Counted from the first letter of the stretch, positions 24,577-33,737 are shown. The stretch: DNA of 64,000 nt from JBBQUN01 sp963717115 (GCA_963717115.1 CAVQVO010000015.1:1-64000); one strand, 5' to 3'. Notes: generated from the letters alone by a model not told the origin. Numbers and translations are program-made.

Positions 24577-24660
24577 GTCCCGAGTCTGACAGCACGGCTG
24601 GTTCCTCGCCCGCCGCCCCCCCGCCCAGGACCCGTGCCGGGCGCGCCAGCGCATGGGTGC

Positions 24661-24676
24661 GCATGTGCGCACATGC
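24661..24676. promoter_or_regulatory. Perfect 16-bp palindrome upstream of the orphan parA-like gene
   Basis: GCATGTGCGCACATGC reads the same on both strands and lies 40 bp before the ATG of the parA-like gene. Related cores (TGTGCGCACA, CACGTGCGCACGTG, GTGTGCACAC) occur again near the sigM region. For a type Ib partition module, where the small RHH partner binds repeats upstream of its own operon, this would be the expected operator or centromere position. Confidence 0.5.
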
Positions 24677-24715
24677 GAGAAGGGGCGTGTGCGTTCTCCC
24701 GTTACCCTCGGGGCC

Positions 24716-25345
24716 ATGGTGAAGATCATCGCCGTCGTGGCGCTCAAGGGCGGGGTGGGCAAGACCACCTCGGCCGTCTACCTGGCCGAGGCCTCCGCCC
24801 GTGCGGGGCACGACACCGTCGTGGTGTCGGCCGACCCCCAGCACTCGGCCCACAAGTGGGCCGAGGCCGCGGCGGCTGCCGACGACGGCCTGCCGTTCCG
24901 GGTGGTGAACCTCGATGCCGCCGTCGACTACGGCACGGCGTTCGCCGAGACGATCGGCGACGCCGACGTCGTCATCATCGACTGCCCCCCGGCCGACAAC
25001 GCCGATCATCAGCTGGTCCGGGCGTCGGCGGGCGTCGCCGACCTGGCGCTGGTCCCGATGTCGCCATCACCGATCGAGGTGGACCAGCTCGACGCCACGT
25101 TCTCGCTCCTGGCCGACGTCGGCGTCCGGGCAGCCGTGCTCCCGGTTCGGGTGCGCCCGACCAAGTCCCGAACGGTGTTGCTCGACGGTCTCGACGATGC
25201 CGAGATCGCCAGCATCTCCACGGCCATCCCGCTGCGGGAAGAGATCGCCGCCGCCCACGGGACTCGACCGAAACGGCTCCACGGCTACGAGCTGGTCTTC
25301 GCCGAGACCTTCGGGGCCATCGGCGCACTGCAGGGCGTCCAGTGA
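24716..25345 (+). CDS. Small ParA-type ATPase (orphan partition protein)
   Basis: ATG 24716 gives a 209-residue protein that opens directly with the deviant Walker A motif KGGVGKTT (IIAVVALKGGVGKTTSAVYL). The Walker B equivalent is VVIIDCPP. It lacks the N-terminal helix-turn-helix of larger plasmid ParA proteins, matching the type Ib class. It is distinct from the chromosomal parA at 49952-51212. The next gene, 10 bp on, encodes a 106-aa probable ribbon-helix-helix partner. By family it would form an ATP-dependent gradient on the nucleoid to position DNA or a protein cargo; the cargo is not known. Confidence 0.88.
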   Translation: MVKIIAVVALKGGVGKTTSAVYLAEASARAGHDTVVVSADPQHSAHKWAEAAAAADDGLPFRVVNLDAAVDYGTAFAETIGDADVVIIDCPPADNADHQLVRASAGVADLALVPMSPSPIEVDQLDATFSLLADVGVRAAVLPVRVRPTKSRTVLLDGLDDAEIASISTAIPLREEIAAAHGTRPKRLHGYELVFAETFGAIGALQGVQ

Positions 25346-25355
25346 TCGAGCGGCC

Positions 25356-25676
25356 ATGAGCAACCTCGCCGATCAGCTCAAGCGCCAGTCGCAGAAACGC
25401 CAGCCGGAGCCCCGCGAACCCGACGACCGGCAGACCGCCGCACGCCCCCCGGCCGGTTTCGAGCCGGTGGCGTCGACGACCACGACGGCCCCGGCCGATG
25501 GCTACCGCCCCAACGTGAAGAAGCTCTCGGCCGAACTCCCGGCCGACGAGTTCAAGTGGGTGCGCGTCACCGCGGCACAGAACGACACCAACGCCACCGC
25601 CATCGTCCGCGGTCTGCTGCTGTTGGCCCGCAAGGACCCCAAGATCCTCAACGCTGCGCTCGACCAACTGCGCTGA
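25356..25676 (+). CDS. 106-aa partner of the orphan ParA, probable ribbon-helix-helix DNA-binding protein
   Basis: The N-terminal half (MSNLADQLKRQSQKRQPEPR onward) is disordered, rich in Gln, Arg, Pro and Thr. The C-terminal 50 residues run KKLSAELPADEFKWVRVTAA then NATAIVRGLLLLARKDPKIL: one short strand and two helices, the layout of MetJ/Arc-type partition partners such as those of type Ib plasmid systems. The disordered N-terminus with basic residues is where such proteins stimulate the ParA ATPase. It begins 10 bp after the ParA stop. Confidence 0.7.
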   Translation: MSNLADQLKRQSQKRQPEPREPDDRQTAARPPAGFEPVASTTTTAPADGYRPNVKKLSAELPADEFKWVRVTAAQNDTNATAIVRGLLLLARKDPKILNAALDQLR

Positions 25677-25701
25677 CGCCGCCGACCCAATCGGTTCGAC
25701 C

Positions 25702-27504
25702 TCAGGTCGACGGCCCCCGGGACAGTCCATCGACCCAGGCTCGGTAGAGCGACGCGTAGTGTCCGCCGAGCGCAACGAGTTCGTCGTGCGGGCCGATCTC
25801 GGCGATGCCCCCGGCGGCGACCACGGCGATCCGGTCGCAGCGCGATGCCGTGGTCAGGCGGTGGGCGATGGCGATCACCGTGCGCCCGGTCATGAGGTGC
25901 TCGAGCGCCGCCTCGACGATCTGCTCGGTCCCGGGGTCGAGCGACGACGTCGCCTCGTCGAGGACCAGCACCGCCGGATCGACCAGGGCGGCGCGGGCCA
26001 ACGACACCAGTTGTCGCTCCCCCGCCGAGAGGCGGCTTCCTCGTTCCTGCACCTCGGTGGCCAGTCCGTTGGGGAGCGCTTCGATCCGTTCCCACATCCC
26101 GATTCGCTCGAGGGCCCGCCGGACCTCGTCGTCGTCGACGTCGGGGGACGCGATCCGGATGTTGTCGGCGATCGTGCCGTCGAAGAGATAACCCTCCTGG
26201 GGAACGACGAGCACCCGCCGACGCAGCTCGTGCACCGAGCCGTCGCGGAGGTCGACTCCGCCGAACCGGATCGAGCCGACGGTCGGGTCGTAGAGGCGGG
26301 CGATCAACTTCGCCAGAGTGGACTTCCCGGCTCCGGTCGGGCCGACCAGGGCGATGCGCTCACCTTCCCCGATCGTGAGGTCGATCCCCGCCAGCACCGG
26401 TTCGTCGCTGCCGTGATAGGTGAAGCCCAGGTTGGACACCTCGATCGCTCCGGATGCCGGGAACACCTCGGGACGGGTCGGCTCGACCAGATCGATGTCC
26501 TCGTCGAGCAGACCGAACAACTTGTCGAGCGAGGCCGTTGCCGACTGCACCAGGTTGAACAGCTGGCTCAACTGCTGGACCGGCTCGAAGAGACCCTGGA
26601 GGAGCAGGATGAAGGCGATCACGGTGCCGATGGTGAGCGTGCCCTGGTGCGAGAGGTAGCCCCCGACCCCGATGGTCAGCGCCGTCGTTCCGGTGGCCGC
26701 GAACTCGATGATCGGCAGGTACCACGCCGCAACCTTGACCGAATCCATGTGCGACTGCAGCAGGTCCTGATTGGTCCTCGAGAACTGCCGGGCCTGGAGC
26801 TGTTCCCGCCCGAAAGCCTGGACGAGTCGCACCCCGCTGATGCCCTCCTGCAGGGCCGACAAGGTCGATCCGATGTTGTCGCGGACGGCGAGATACGCCA
26901 CGTTCGAGTCGCGCTGGAACTTGATCGATGCCACCGCGACGAGCGGCACCGTGACGAAGCAGACCAGCATCAGCTGCCAACTCAGGAAGGCCAACACGAT
27001 CACGGTGCCGATGAGCTGCAGGGCAGCGGCGGTGAACATCAGGAGGCCGAACTGCACGAGCTCGGACAGCGAGTCGACGTCGGCGGTCATCCTCGAGACG
27101 AGGACCCCGGCCTTGTTGCGGTCGTAGTAGGCCAGGGACTGGTCGAGGAGCTTGCGGAACACCCGCCGGCGCAGGTCGCGTAGGAAGTTCTCGCCGACCC
27201 AGGCCAGGGTGACGATGGCCGCCCGGTAGAGGACGTAGCCGAGCACGGCGACGACGAGGTAGGCGGCCACCGCGGTGTAGAGCCGGTCGTCGTTCTGCGG
27301 ACGGATCCCCGAGTCGATGGCGTCGCGAACCAGGAGCGGTCCGGCGATGGTGGTGCCGGTCCAGGCGACCAGCAGGGCGAAGGCCTGCGCCCCGCGGCGG
27401 CGGTAGGGCCCGAGCAGGGCGAACGCCCGGCCCAGGACCTTCTGGGTCTGATCGAGATCGAGTTGTTCGTCGGCGCTGACCCCGCCCTGCATCCACCCGG
27501 CCAT
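25702..27504 (-). CDS. ABC exporter half-transporter (permease-ATPase), subunit with intact Walker B Glu
   Basis: The 600-residue protein has six predicted membrane helices over residues about 35-330 and then an ATPase domain: Walker A GPTGAGKST, Q-loop VPQEGYLFDG, Walker B VLVLDEATSSLD with the catalytic Glu, and H-loop AIAHRL. Its signature is degenerate (RLSAGERQL in place of LSGGQ). Its start codon overlaps the stop of the next gene upstream, which encodes a second half-transporter with a complementary defect. They should form a heterodimeric type IV exporter of lipids, peptides or drugs in the inner membrane, with one degenerate and one consensus ATP site. Confidence 0.92.
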   Translation of the reverse strand: MAGWMQGGVSADEQLDLDQTQKVLGRAFALLGPYRRRGAQAFALLVAWTGTTIAGPLLVRDAIDSGIRPQNDDRLYTAVAAYLVVAVLGYVLYRAAIVTLAWVGENFLRDLRRRVFRKLLDQSLAYYDRNKAGVLVSRMTADVDSLSELVQFGLLMFTAAALQLIGTVIVLAFLSWQLMLVCFVTVPLVAVASIKFQRDSNVAYLAVRDNIGSTLSALQEGISGVRLVQAFGREQLQARQFSRTNQDLLQSHMDSVKVAAWYLPIIEFAATGTTALTIGVGGYLSHQGTLTIGTVIAFILLLQGLFEPVQQLSQLFNLVQSATASLDKLFGLLDEDIDLVEPTRPEVFPASGAIEVSNLGFTYHGSDEPVLAGIDLTIGEGERIALVGPTGAGKSTLAKLIARLYDPTVGSIRFGGVDLRDGSVHELRRRVLVVPQEGYLFDGTIADNIRIASPDVDDDEVRRALERIGMWERIEALPNGLATEVQERGSRLSAGERQLVSLARAALVDPAVLVLDEATSSLDPGTEQIVEAALEHLMTGRTVIAIAHRLTTASRCDRIAVVAAGGIAEIGPHDELVALGGHYASLYRAWVDGLSRGPST

Positions 27505-29372
27505 CAGGAGACCACCTCGGAGGTCTCGTCATCGTCATCGGGGTGGGTGCTGCTGGCCAGGACCTCCTGGTATCGGGCGTTGCCCGCCAACAATTCGTGA
27601 TGGGTTCCCTCGGCCACGATGCGACCCTCGTCGAGCAGGACGACCCGGTCGGCCAGCGCGATCGTTGCCGGCCGATGGGCGATCACGATCGTGGTCCGGC
27701 CCCCCATGACCTCGGCCATTGCGTCGCGGATCTCGTGCTCCTTGGTGGGATCGACCGCCGAGGTGGCGTCGTCGAGGATCAGGACCCGGGGATCGGCGAC
27801 GATGGCCCGAGCGATCGACAGCCGCTGTCGTTGCCCACCCGACAACGAGAATCCGCGTTCGCCGAGCAACGTGTCGTAGCCGTCGGGCAGCGCCTCGATG
27901 AAGTCGGCGGCACCGGCCAGGGCTGCCGCCCGCCGGATCACCGCATCGGAGGTCGTCGGGTCGGCGAACGACAGGTTGTCTCGGATCGAGCCGCTGAAGA
28001 GGAAGGTCTCCTCGAAGACCAGGGACACCGCTTTGCGGAGTTCCTGACGGCGCAGGTGGCGGAGGTCGATGCCGTCGAGCGTGATCGATCCGGCGTCGAC
28101 GTCGTAGAAGCGGGGCAGCAAACGGGCCACGGTGGACTTGCCGCATCCGGTCATCCCGACGAGGGCCACCGACTCGCCGGCTCCGACCACCAGATCGAAA
28201 TCGTGCAGGACCGGGACGTCACCGCCGTGATAGCCGAACTCGACCGATCGGAACTCGACGGCACCACCTCCGACTCGGTGCGGGAGGGACTTGGGGTGAG
28301 CCGGGTCGACGATGAGCGGCGCCGTCGACAGGACCTCGGCGATGCGATCGCCCGCCGAGGCCGCCCGCTGGGCCTGGGCGACCACCTGACCGAGGGAGCG
28401 CAGGGGCTGGATCAGCATGAGGACGTAGAGGTTGAACCCCACGAGCTCACCGACGGTGAGCTGATCCTGGATGACCAGGTGACCGCCGTAGGCCAGGACC
28501 AGGACCAGGCCGAGGTTCGGCAGCAGCTCGATCGCCGGGAGGTACGTGCCACGCACCCGCGCCGTCTGCATCGAGACTTCGTAGACGTCATCGGCCTCGA
28601 CGGACAGTTTGGCGGCCTGGAGGTCCTCGGAGCCGAATCCCTTCACCACCCGGATCCCCGAGACGGTCTGCTCGACCACCCCGGCCAATTCGGCCGATTC
28701 CTGTTGGACGGCGAGCACGGCCGGATGCAGTCGCTTCGAGAAGCGATGACCGAGGACGTTCACGATGGGGAGCCCGACCAGGGCCAGGAGGGCCAGCGAG
28801 GGGTGCAGGATCAGCATGATCACCACGGAGGCCACGACGATCAGGAAGTTCCCGAGGGTGATCGGGACCACGGTGACCACGTTCTGGAACTGCTGGAGGT
28901 CGGTGTTCGCCCGACTCATCAGTTCACCGGTCGCCGTCACGTCGTGGTAGGCGATGTGCAGTCGTTGGATGTGGGCGAACAGGCGGTCTCGATACCGGGC
29001 CTCGATCACCCGGGCGTTGCGGAACGCCACGTATCGGCGGGCGCCGAGCGCAACACCCGACACCACGCCGGCCGCGGCGACGGCCAGCGACCAGGGCAAC
29101 AGCGGATCGTCGCCCTCGATGCCCCGATCGATCGCGAGCTGGATGAGTCGGGGCACGGCCACCCGGCCCGCCGTCCACGCGAGCGCGACGAGCATGCCGA
29201 GCAACAGTCCCAGCCGTTGCTCGAGCACCGCCTGCCGCAGCAATCCCCATCCCGTCTGTGGGACCTGGGGAGTGTCGACGACCCCGGTCAGGTCATCGGC
29301 GCTCGTAGACCCACCCCCCGGGGTCCATCGTGAGGCGATGCCTCGGTCCGTCGTCGTCGGGTCCTCCACCAC
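27504..29372 (-). CDS. ABC exporter half-transporter, subunit with Asp in place of the catalytic Glu
   Basis: The 622-residue protein has six membrane helices and an ATPase domain with Walker A GMTGCGKST, a canonical signature LSGGQRQRLSIARAIV and H-loop IAHRPAT, but its Walker B is VLILDDATSAVD, with Asp where the catalytic Glu should be. Combined with the degenerate signature of the partner, this makes exactly one non-hydrolysing site, the pattern known from heterodimeric exporters such as TM287/288. The GTG start at 29372 overlaps the 3' end of the NUDIX gene by 80 bp, which is unusually long; the true start may lie further in, before the first membrane helix. Confidence 0.9.
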   Translation of the reverse strand: MVEDPTTTDRGIASRWTPGGGSTSADDLTGVVDTPQVPQTGWGLLRQAVLEQRLGLLLGMLVALAWTAGRVAVPRLIQLAIDRGIEGDDPLLPWSLAVAAAGVVSGVALGARRYVAFRNARVIEARYRDRLFAHIQRLHIAYHDVTATGELMSRANTDLQQFQNVVTVVPITLGNFLIVVASVVIMLILHPSLALLALVGLPIVNVLGHRFSKRLHPAVLAVQQESAELAGVVEQTVSGIRVVKGFGSEDLQAAKLSVEADDVYEVSMQTARVRGTYLPAIELLPNLGLVLVLAYGGHLVIQDQLTVGELVGFNLYVLMLIQPLRSLGQVVAQAQRAASAGDRIAEVLSTAPLIVDPAHPKSLPHRVGGGAVEFRSVEFGYHGGDVPVLHDFDLVVGAGESVALVGMTGCGKSTVARLLPRFYDVDAGSITLDGIDLRHLRRQELRKAVSLVFEETFLFSGSIRDNLSFADPTTSDAVIRRAAALAGAADFIEALPDGYDTLLGERGFSLSGGQRQRLSIARAIVADPRVLILDDATSAVDPTKEHEIRDAMAEVMGGRTTIVIAHRPATIALADRVVLLDEGRIVAEGTHHELLAGNARYQEVLASSTHPDDDDETSEVVS

Positions 29373-30009
29373 CGTGGAAGACGTCGGGATGCCAGGTCAG
29401 GATCGGGGGAGACGCCGGGAGATGCCGCGTGTGGAAGCGGAGCGGTGTCTGATCGCGAGCCCACGAGAGGGCCTCGACGGCCCGGGTGTGGGCGCCGAGC
29501 TGGAGCAGGGTGACCCACGTCGGCGGGATCAGCTCGATCTCACCGGCCCGATGCAGGGTCATGGCGGCGGTGGGCGTCAGCCAGCGGTGTTCGTGGATCT
29601 CGCCCCCGTCGACCCGGACCTCTCCGTCGGGGGCCAGGCCGGCGAAGAACCACGTCGAGAACCGGCGACGGGGACCGGCGGTGATCATCGCCGGCGCGGC
29701 CGGTGGCTGCCAGTGCGACCAGGTCACGAGGTCGTCGGCCCGGAGGTCGAGACCGGCCTCCTCGCGACACTCCCGGGCGGCGGCCCGACGGGCAACGGCC
29801 AGTTCGTCGCCGAGGTGTTCCCCCGGGGAGCCGTCGCGGTCCGCGGGATCGACTCGACCGCCCGGAAAGACCCAGGCTCCGCCGAAGGCGATCCTGGAGT
29901 TCCGCTTCAACATCAGGACCTCGGGCCCGTGATCGGTGTCCCGCAGCAACAGCACCGTGGCTGCCGAGATCAACTCGGCGGCATCGGCATCGTCGACGGG
30001 TCCAGACAT
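29293..30009 (-). CDS. NUDIX hydrolase
   Basis: ATG 30009 is preferred over an upstream in-frame start because the translation then begins MSGPVDDADAAELISAATVL just before the first strand of the fold. The NUDIX box is spread over GGRVDPADRDGSPGEHLGDE and AVARRAAARECREEAGLDL, with an insertion after the first Gly; the REXXEEXG core is RECREEAG. At 238 residues with a C-terminal extension it resembles the actinobacterial RNU7-like group that acts on CoA or nucleoside diphosphate derivatives. It is upstream of and overlaps the ABC exporter genes. Confidence 0.88.
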   Translation of the reverse strand: MSGPVDDADAAELISAATVLLLRDTDHGPEVLMLKRNSRIAFGGAWVFPGGRVDPADRDGSPGEHLGDELAVARRAAARECREEAGLDLRADDLVTWSHWQPPAAPAMITAGPRRRFSTWFFAGLAPDGEVRVDGGEIHEHRWLTPTAAMTLHRAGEIELIPPTWVTLLQLGAHTRAVEALSWARDQTPLRFHTRHLPASPPILTWHPDVFHGGGGPDDDGPRHRLTMDPGGWVYERR

Positions 30010-30122
30010 CCCGGCCAACCTAGCCACGGCGCCCGCCAGAAACGAAACGACCCCGGGTCGGCGCACCAGCCGGCCGGCCGAGGGTCTCGGGTGGACCGAC
30101 CGAACCGGATTAGCGTGACGCC

Positions 30123-30804
30123 ATGCGGCAACGCGACATCCAGGTGGCCCTGGCCTTCACCGTCGGTGCCGCGCTCGCCCTGATCGTGTGGTGGATCGTC
30201 CAACCATCCGGGTCGTCGGAATCCATCGAACCGGCCACGCCCGTCGTGACCACCACGATCCCGCAGCGAGCGCAGGCGACCCTCCAGCCCTTCCTCGACG
30301 CCTTCGAGGCCAGTCGCACGGGGACCTACCGGGTCGAGGGTCGCCTCGAGATCGCCGAACCGGGAGTCGACGACACCGAGTCCCTCGCCGTCACCCACGT
30401 CCGGCGCGATGGCGAGGCGATCGAGATCACGGGCGGCACGCAGCTGGTCACCGCCGATGGCCGGCAGCAGACCTGCGAAGTCGTTCCGGCCGCCGGACAC
30501 CGTGTGTGGGGTCATCACCGATGCCGCTCCCGTCTCCGAGACGATCGCGTCGCTGGCGGCGCTGTTCGCCGGCGACGAACCCGCCTATCTGCTCTACGAC
30601 GACGACCCGAACTGCTGGCAGCTCGTCGCAACGACGAGCCCGGCGCCGACGCTGTGGGGTCAGTCGACGACCATCTGCTTCGATCCGAACACCGGTGCGA
30701 TCACCCGTCAGATCACCAGCGCCGCGAGTGGGATCCGGACCTACGTCGCCGACTCGATCACCGCCGCCGTACGCGACGAGGACCTGGTCCTGCCGGGCTC
30801 GTGA
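30123..30804 (+). CDS. Membrane-anchored secreted protein, unknown function, frame broken by one base
   Basis: From ATG 30123 the protein has an N-terminal membrane anchor (VALAFTVGAALALIVWWIV) and then an extracytoplasmic domain that runs to about 30495. The same protein clearly continues in the +1 frame as PDTVCGVITDAAPVSETIAS and ends at 30804 with EDLVLPGS. The break lies near 30495-30503 in CCGGCCGCCGG, where one extra base would explain it. Cys residues flank the break (TCEVVP and TVCGVI), plus NCWQL and TICFDP later, suggesting two disulfides outside the cell. It is divergent from the NUDIX gene. About 226 residues in all; no family is recognised. Confidence 0.65.
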
Positions 30805-31001
30805 GCGGTCCGACGCCGTTCGGATGGGACGAGCGAGAGCCACCGGGTGCTTCCAGGACCCGAAGATCCTGGCGGCGATGCGTGTGGAGGGAGTGGTGGC
30901 TCCCGCTCGGATCCCGATACCGGTGTGGGCGATGACCACCGGTGTGCTCCTATCATCGGTAGGCCAACCCCCCGACTTGAGGCCGAATACGGAGAACGTT
31001 C

Positions 31002-31235
31002 ATGATCTTCGCCCAGGACGCCGATCCGACGCTCTTCCTCGGCGACAACCTGCTCGCCTGGCTCACGCTGTCGATCGGCGGCGCACTGTTCGTCGGGACC
31101 ACACTGGCCCTGCTCCGGCCTCCGCAGTCGGTGGATGAGGGCAGTCTCGCCAAGGCGCCGCTGGGGCGCAGCATCGTCCAGATGGTGATCGGATTCGTGG
31201 CGAGCGCCTGGGCCCTGGCCACCCTTCTGTCCTGA
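31002..31235 (+). CDS. Small two-helix membrane protein
   Basis: The 77-residue protein has two hydrophobic segments, LLAWLTLSIGGALFVGTTLA and IVQMVIGFVASAWALATLL, separated by a short polar loop (RPPQSVDEGSLAKAPLGRS). Third codon positions are strongly G/C, supporting translation. It lies in the 197 bp-plus gap after the broken membrane-protein gene and could share its transcript. I do not recognise a family. Confidence 0.65.
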   Translation: MIFAQDADPTLFLGDNLLAWLTLSIGGALFVGTTLALLRPPQSVDEGSLAKAPLGRSIVQMVIGFVASAWALATLLS

Positions 31236-31339
31236 ACGTCCCCGTCTTATCGCCGACGCCCGATGGGGGACGAACTGCCCATCGGCTCAACCCCACCACG
31301 AGTGCGGCCGATAGCAGTCATGACGAAGGGCGCGCGACC

Positions 31340-31633
31340 TTGCACACCATCACCGAAGACACCGAACCCGGCACCGGCACCAGCACGACCCGGCGAAACC
31401 CTCGATCACGATCGGGCGGAGCCGCCAGTCGCCTGGCCTCTCGCCATGCCGATCCCGGTCGACTCGAGGGCCCGAGGCGATCCGAGGCAACGGGCATCGT
31501 CTTCGACGTGGTGTTGTTCTTCGCTGCGGCCCTGTCGCTCATCGCCGTGATCCACCAGGCCCAGCGGCCGGAGGTCGGGGACCGTCAGGGCGTGGACGCG
31601 CCGCCGCCGGCTTCGTTCGTCAACGAGGGCTGA
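31340..31633 (+). CDS. Small single-span membrane protein with Arg-rich N-terminus
   Basis: TTG 31340 opens a 97-residue protein: a Thr/Arg-rich N-terminal half and one strong membrane segment, GIVFDVVLFFAAALSLIAVI. GAAGG lies about 12 bases upstream of the TTG. The protein ends 30 bp before the convergent dnaB stop. Codon use is less biased in the first half, so a start further downstream is possible. The function is unknown. Confidence 0.5.
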   Translation: MHTITEDTEPGTGTSTTRRNPRSRSGGAASRLASRHADPGRLEGPRRSEATGIVFDVVLFFAAALSLIAVIHQAQRPEVGDRQGVDAPPPASFVNEG

Positions 31634-31663
31634 ATCGAGCACTGCGGATCGCGCACCCGCCGG

Positions 31664-33037
31664 TCAGAACTCACCTCGTGGCGCGTTGGTGCTCCGGGCC
31701 ATGTTCTCGAACCGGGTGTACTGACCCAGGAAGGCCAGTCGCACGCTGGCCGTCGGGCCGTTGCGGTGTTTGGCCACGATCACCTCGGCGATCCCCCGTT
31801 GGTCGCTCTCGCTGTTGTAGATCTCGTCTCGGTACAGGAACATCACGACGTCGGCGTCCTGCTCGAGTGCACCGGACTCCCGCAGGTCCGACAGCATCGG
31901 GCGCTTGTCCTGGCGCTGTTCGAGACCGCGATTGAGCTGGGCGAGAGCCACGACCGGTGCTTCGAGTTCGCGAGCGAGGATCTTGAGGTTTCGGGAGATC
32001 TCCGAGACCTCGACCTGGCGGCTCTCGGCGTTGGATCGTCCCTGCATCAGCTGGATGTAGTCGACCACGACCATCCCCAGCGATCCGACCCGGCTCTGCA
32101 GACGACGGGCCTTGGCCCGGATCTCCATCACCGAGGTATGGGCGTTGTCGTCGATGTAGATGGGGGCCTCGGCGAGGCGACCGACCGAATGCGAGATGCG
32201 ATTCCAGTCGGCCTCGTCGAGTCGACCGGTCTTCACCCGGTTCGCGTCGACGCGAGCGTCGGAACACAGGATGCGCTGGGACAGCTCGATCTGTCCCATC
32301 TCGAGCGAGAAGAACAGGACCGGCTTGCCGGTCTTCATCGCCGCATTCGTGGCCATCCCGAGGGCGAACGCCGTCTTGCCCATCGCCGGGCGAGCACCGA
32401 TGACGTAGAACGCGTTGGGTTGCAGGCCCGACAGCAGCTCGTCGAGGTCGGTGTATCCCGTCTCGACTCCGGTGATCGCATCGCCACGCTCGTAGAGCTG
32501 CTCGAGCCGATCGAGGTTCGTTGCCAACAGGTCCTTGATCGGCACCGTGGTGTTCGCCACCCGCCGTTGGGCCACGTCGAACATGCGGGCCTCGGCGTCG
32601 TCGACGGCCTTGACCACGTCGTCGGGCAGGCCATAGGCCATCTCGGCGATCTCGTTGCTGACCCCGATCAGGCGGCGTAGCAGCGCATGCTCCTCGACGA
32701 TCCTCGCGTAGTGGGCGGCGTTGCCGATCGCCGGGGTGCCCGCCTGGAGATCGATGAGCAGGGACGGGCCACCGATGGCTTCGAGCAGACTCGCCCGACT
32801 CAGTTCCTCGGCAACGGTGACCGCGTCGATCGGTTCGCCGGCCGAGTACAGGCTGAGGATCGCCTCATAGACGTGCCCGTGGGCCGGCCGGTAGAAGTGC
32901 TCGGGTTCGAGCACCTCGACGGCGTCGGCGATCGCTTCGCGGCTGAGCAGCATCGCGCCGAGCACCGCTGCCTCGGCCGCCACGTTGTTGGGTGGAAGTC
33001 GCGGCGGTCGCGGCGTCGAGGGACCGTCGTCGTACAT
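31664..33037 (-). CDS. dnaB: Replicative DNA helicase DnaB
   Basis: ATG 33037 is chosen over the GTG six bases upstream because GAGGA lies about 7 bases before it. The 457-residue protein has the DnaB N-terminal helical domain (NNVAAEAAVLGAMLLSREAI) and the RecA-like C-terminal domain: Walker A GARPAMGKTAFAL, FFSLEMGQIELSQRI, Walker B VVVDYIQLM, then VALAQLNRGLEQR and SDLRESGALEQDAD. There is no intein, unlike in several mycobacteria. It unwinds DNA at the fork as a hexamer. It follows rplI in the conserved rpsF-ssb-rpsR-rplI-dnaB order but with a 253-bp gap, so it probably has its own promoter. Confidence 0.97.
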   Translation of the reverse strand: MYDDGPSTPRPPRLPPNNVAAEAAVLGAMLLSREAIADAVEVLEPEHFYRPAHGHVYEAILSLYSAGEPIDAVTVAEELSRASLLEAIGGPSLLIDLQAGTPAIGNAAHYARIVEEHALLRRLIGVSNEIAEMAYGLPDDVVKAVDDAEARMFDVAQRRVANTTVPIKDLLATNLDRLEQLYERGDAITGVETGYTDLDELLSGLQPNAFYVIGARPAMGKTAFALGMATNAAMKTGKPVLFFSLEMGQIELSQRILCSDARVDANRVKTGRLDEADWNRISHSVGRLAEAPIYIDDNAHTSVMEIRAKARRLQSRVGSLGMVVVDYIQLMQGRSNAESRQVEVSEISRNLKILARELEAPVVALAQLNRGLEQRQDKRPMLSDLRESGALEQDADVVMFLYRDEIYNSESDQRGIAEVIVAKHRNGPTASVRLAFLGQYTRFENMARSTNAPRGEF

Positions 33038-33290
33038 ACACACATCCTCGCTCAGGTTCGCTGTGGATCACCAGGGGGCACATCCTGGGGATATCGCTCG
33101 CATCGTGTGGACCGGCTGTGGACATCCTCGGGCGATGGGGACAAGTCTGGGGAAATCGGGGCGCGACTGTGGAGGAGGATGCTCCTGGCGCAACCTCCTC
33201 CGACAACGCCGTCCACCGGACGACACGTCCCGAGATGGGATCGGCGAGCGTCGATGACGCCGGCCGGGGCCGCTCGCGGCCCGGCCGCGA
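33038..33290. other. 253-bp gap upstream of dnaB with DnaA-box-like sequences
   Basis: No gene is supported here. CTGTGGATC (about 33061-33069) and CTGTGGACAT (about 33117-33126) resemble the reverse of DnaA boxes (TTWTNCACA) but each departs from the consensus in at least one base. The stretch presumably contains the dnaB promoter, reading leftward. Confidence 0.4.
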
Positions 33291-33737
33291 TCAGACCGGG
33301 ACGACCTCGACGGTCACCGGGAACTGCACCTCGGCGTGAGGATGCACGGTGACGCTGTGGGCCCCGAGACTGCGGATGCCGTCGGCGAGGTCGATCATCT
33401 TGCGATCGACTTCGACACCGGTCTGCTCGGTGATGGCCGCGGCGATGTCGGCCGAGGTGACCGAACCGAAGAGCTTGCCCTCGGCCCCGGCGCGCATGGA
33501 GATGCTGATCGGCCGTGACACCAGGACCTTGGCGACCTCTTCGGCCGCTTCGCGCTCCCGGCTGTTGCGAACCGTCCAGGCCTTCTTCATGGCCTCGGCC
33601 TCGATCTCGACACCGGCACCGGCCTGGCGGGCCTTGCCTTGCGGGATGAGGTAGTTGCGGGCGTAACCATCGGACACCTCGACGAGGTCGCCACGGTTAC
33701 CGAGACCGCCAACAGAATCGTGCAGAACGACGCGCAT
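33291..33737 (-). CDS. rplI: Ribosomal protein bL9
   Basis: The 148-residue protein opens MRVVLHDSVGGLGNRGDLVE then VSDGYARNYLIPQGKA, the conserved bL9 N-terminal domain that binds 23S rRNA, followed by the long connecting helix and a C-terminal domain (SVTSADIAAAITEQTGVEVD). Its ATG overlaps the rpsR stop by one base. It is the last gene of the rpsF-ssb-rpsR-rplI operon. Confidence 0.97.
   Translation of the reverse strand: MRVVLHDSVGGLGNRGDLVEVSDGYARNYLIPQGKARQAGAGVEIEAEAMKKAWTVRNSREREAAEEVAKVLVSRPISISMRAGAEGKLFGSVTSADIAAAITEQTGVEVDRKMIDLADGIRSLGAHSVTVHPHAEVQFPVTVEVVPV

Noticed and set aside
24716..25676. Integrated plasmid or prophage
   Set aside because: Only the partition-like pair is present; no replication, transfer, integrase or phage structural gene is seen nearby.
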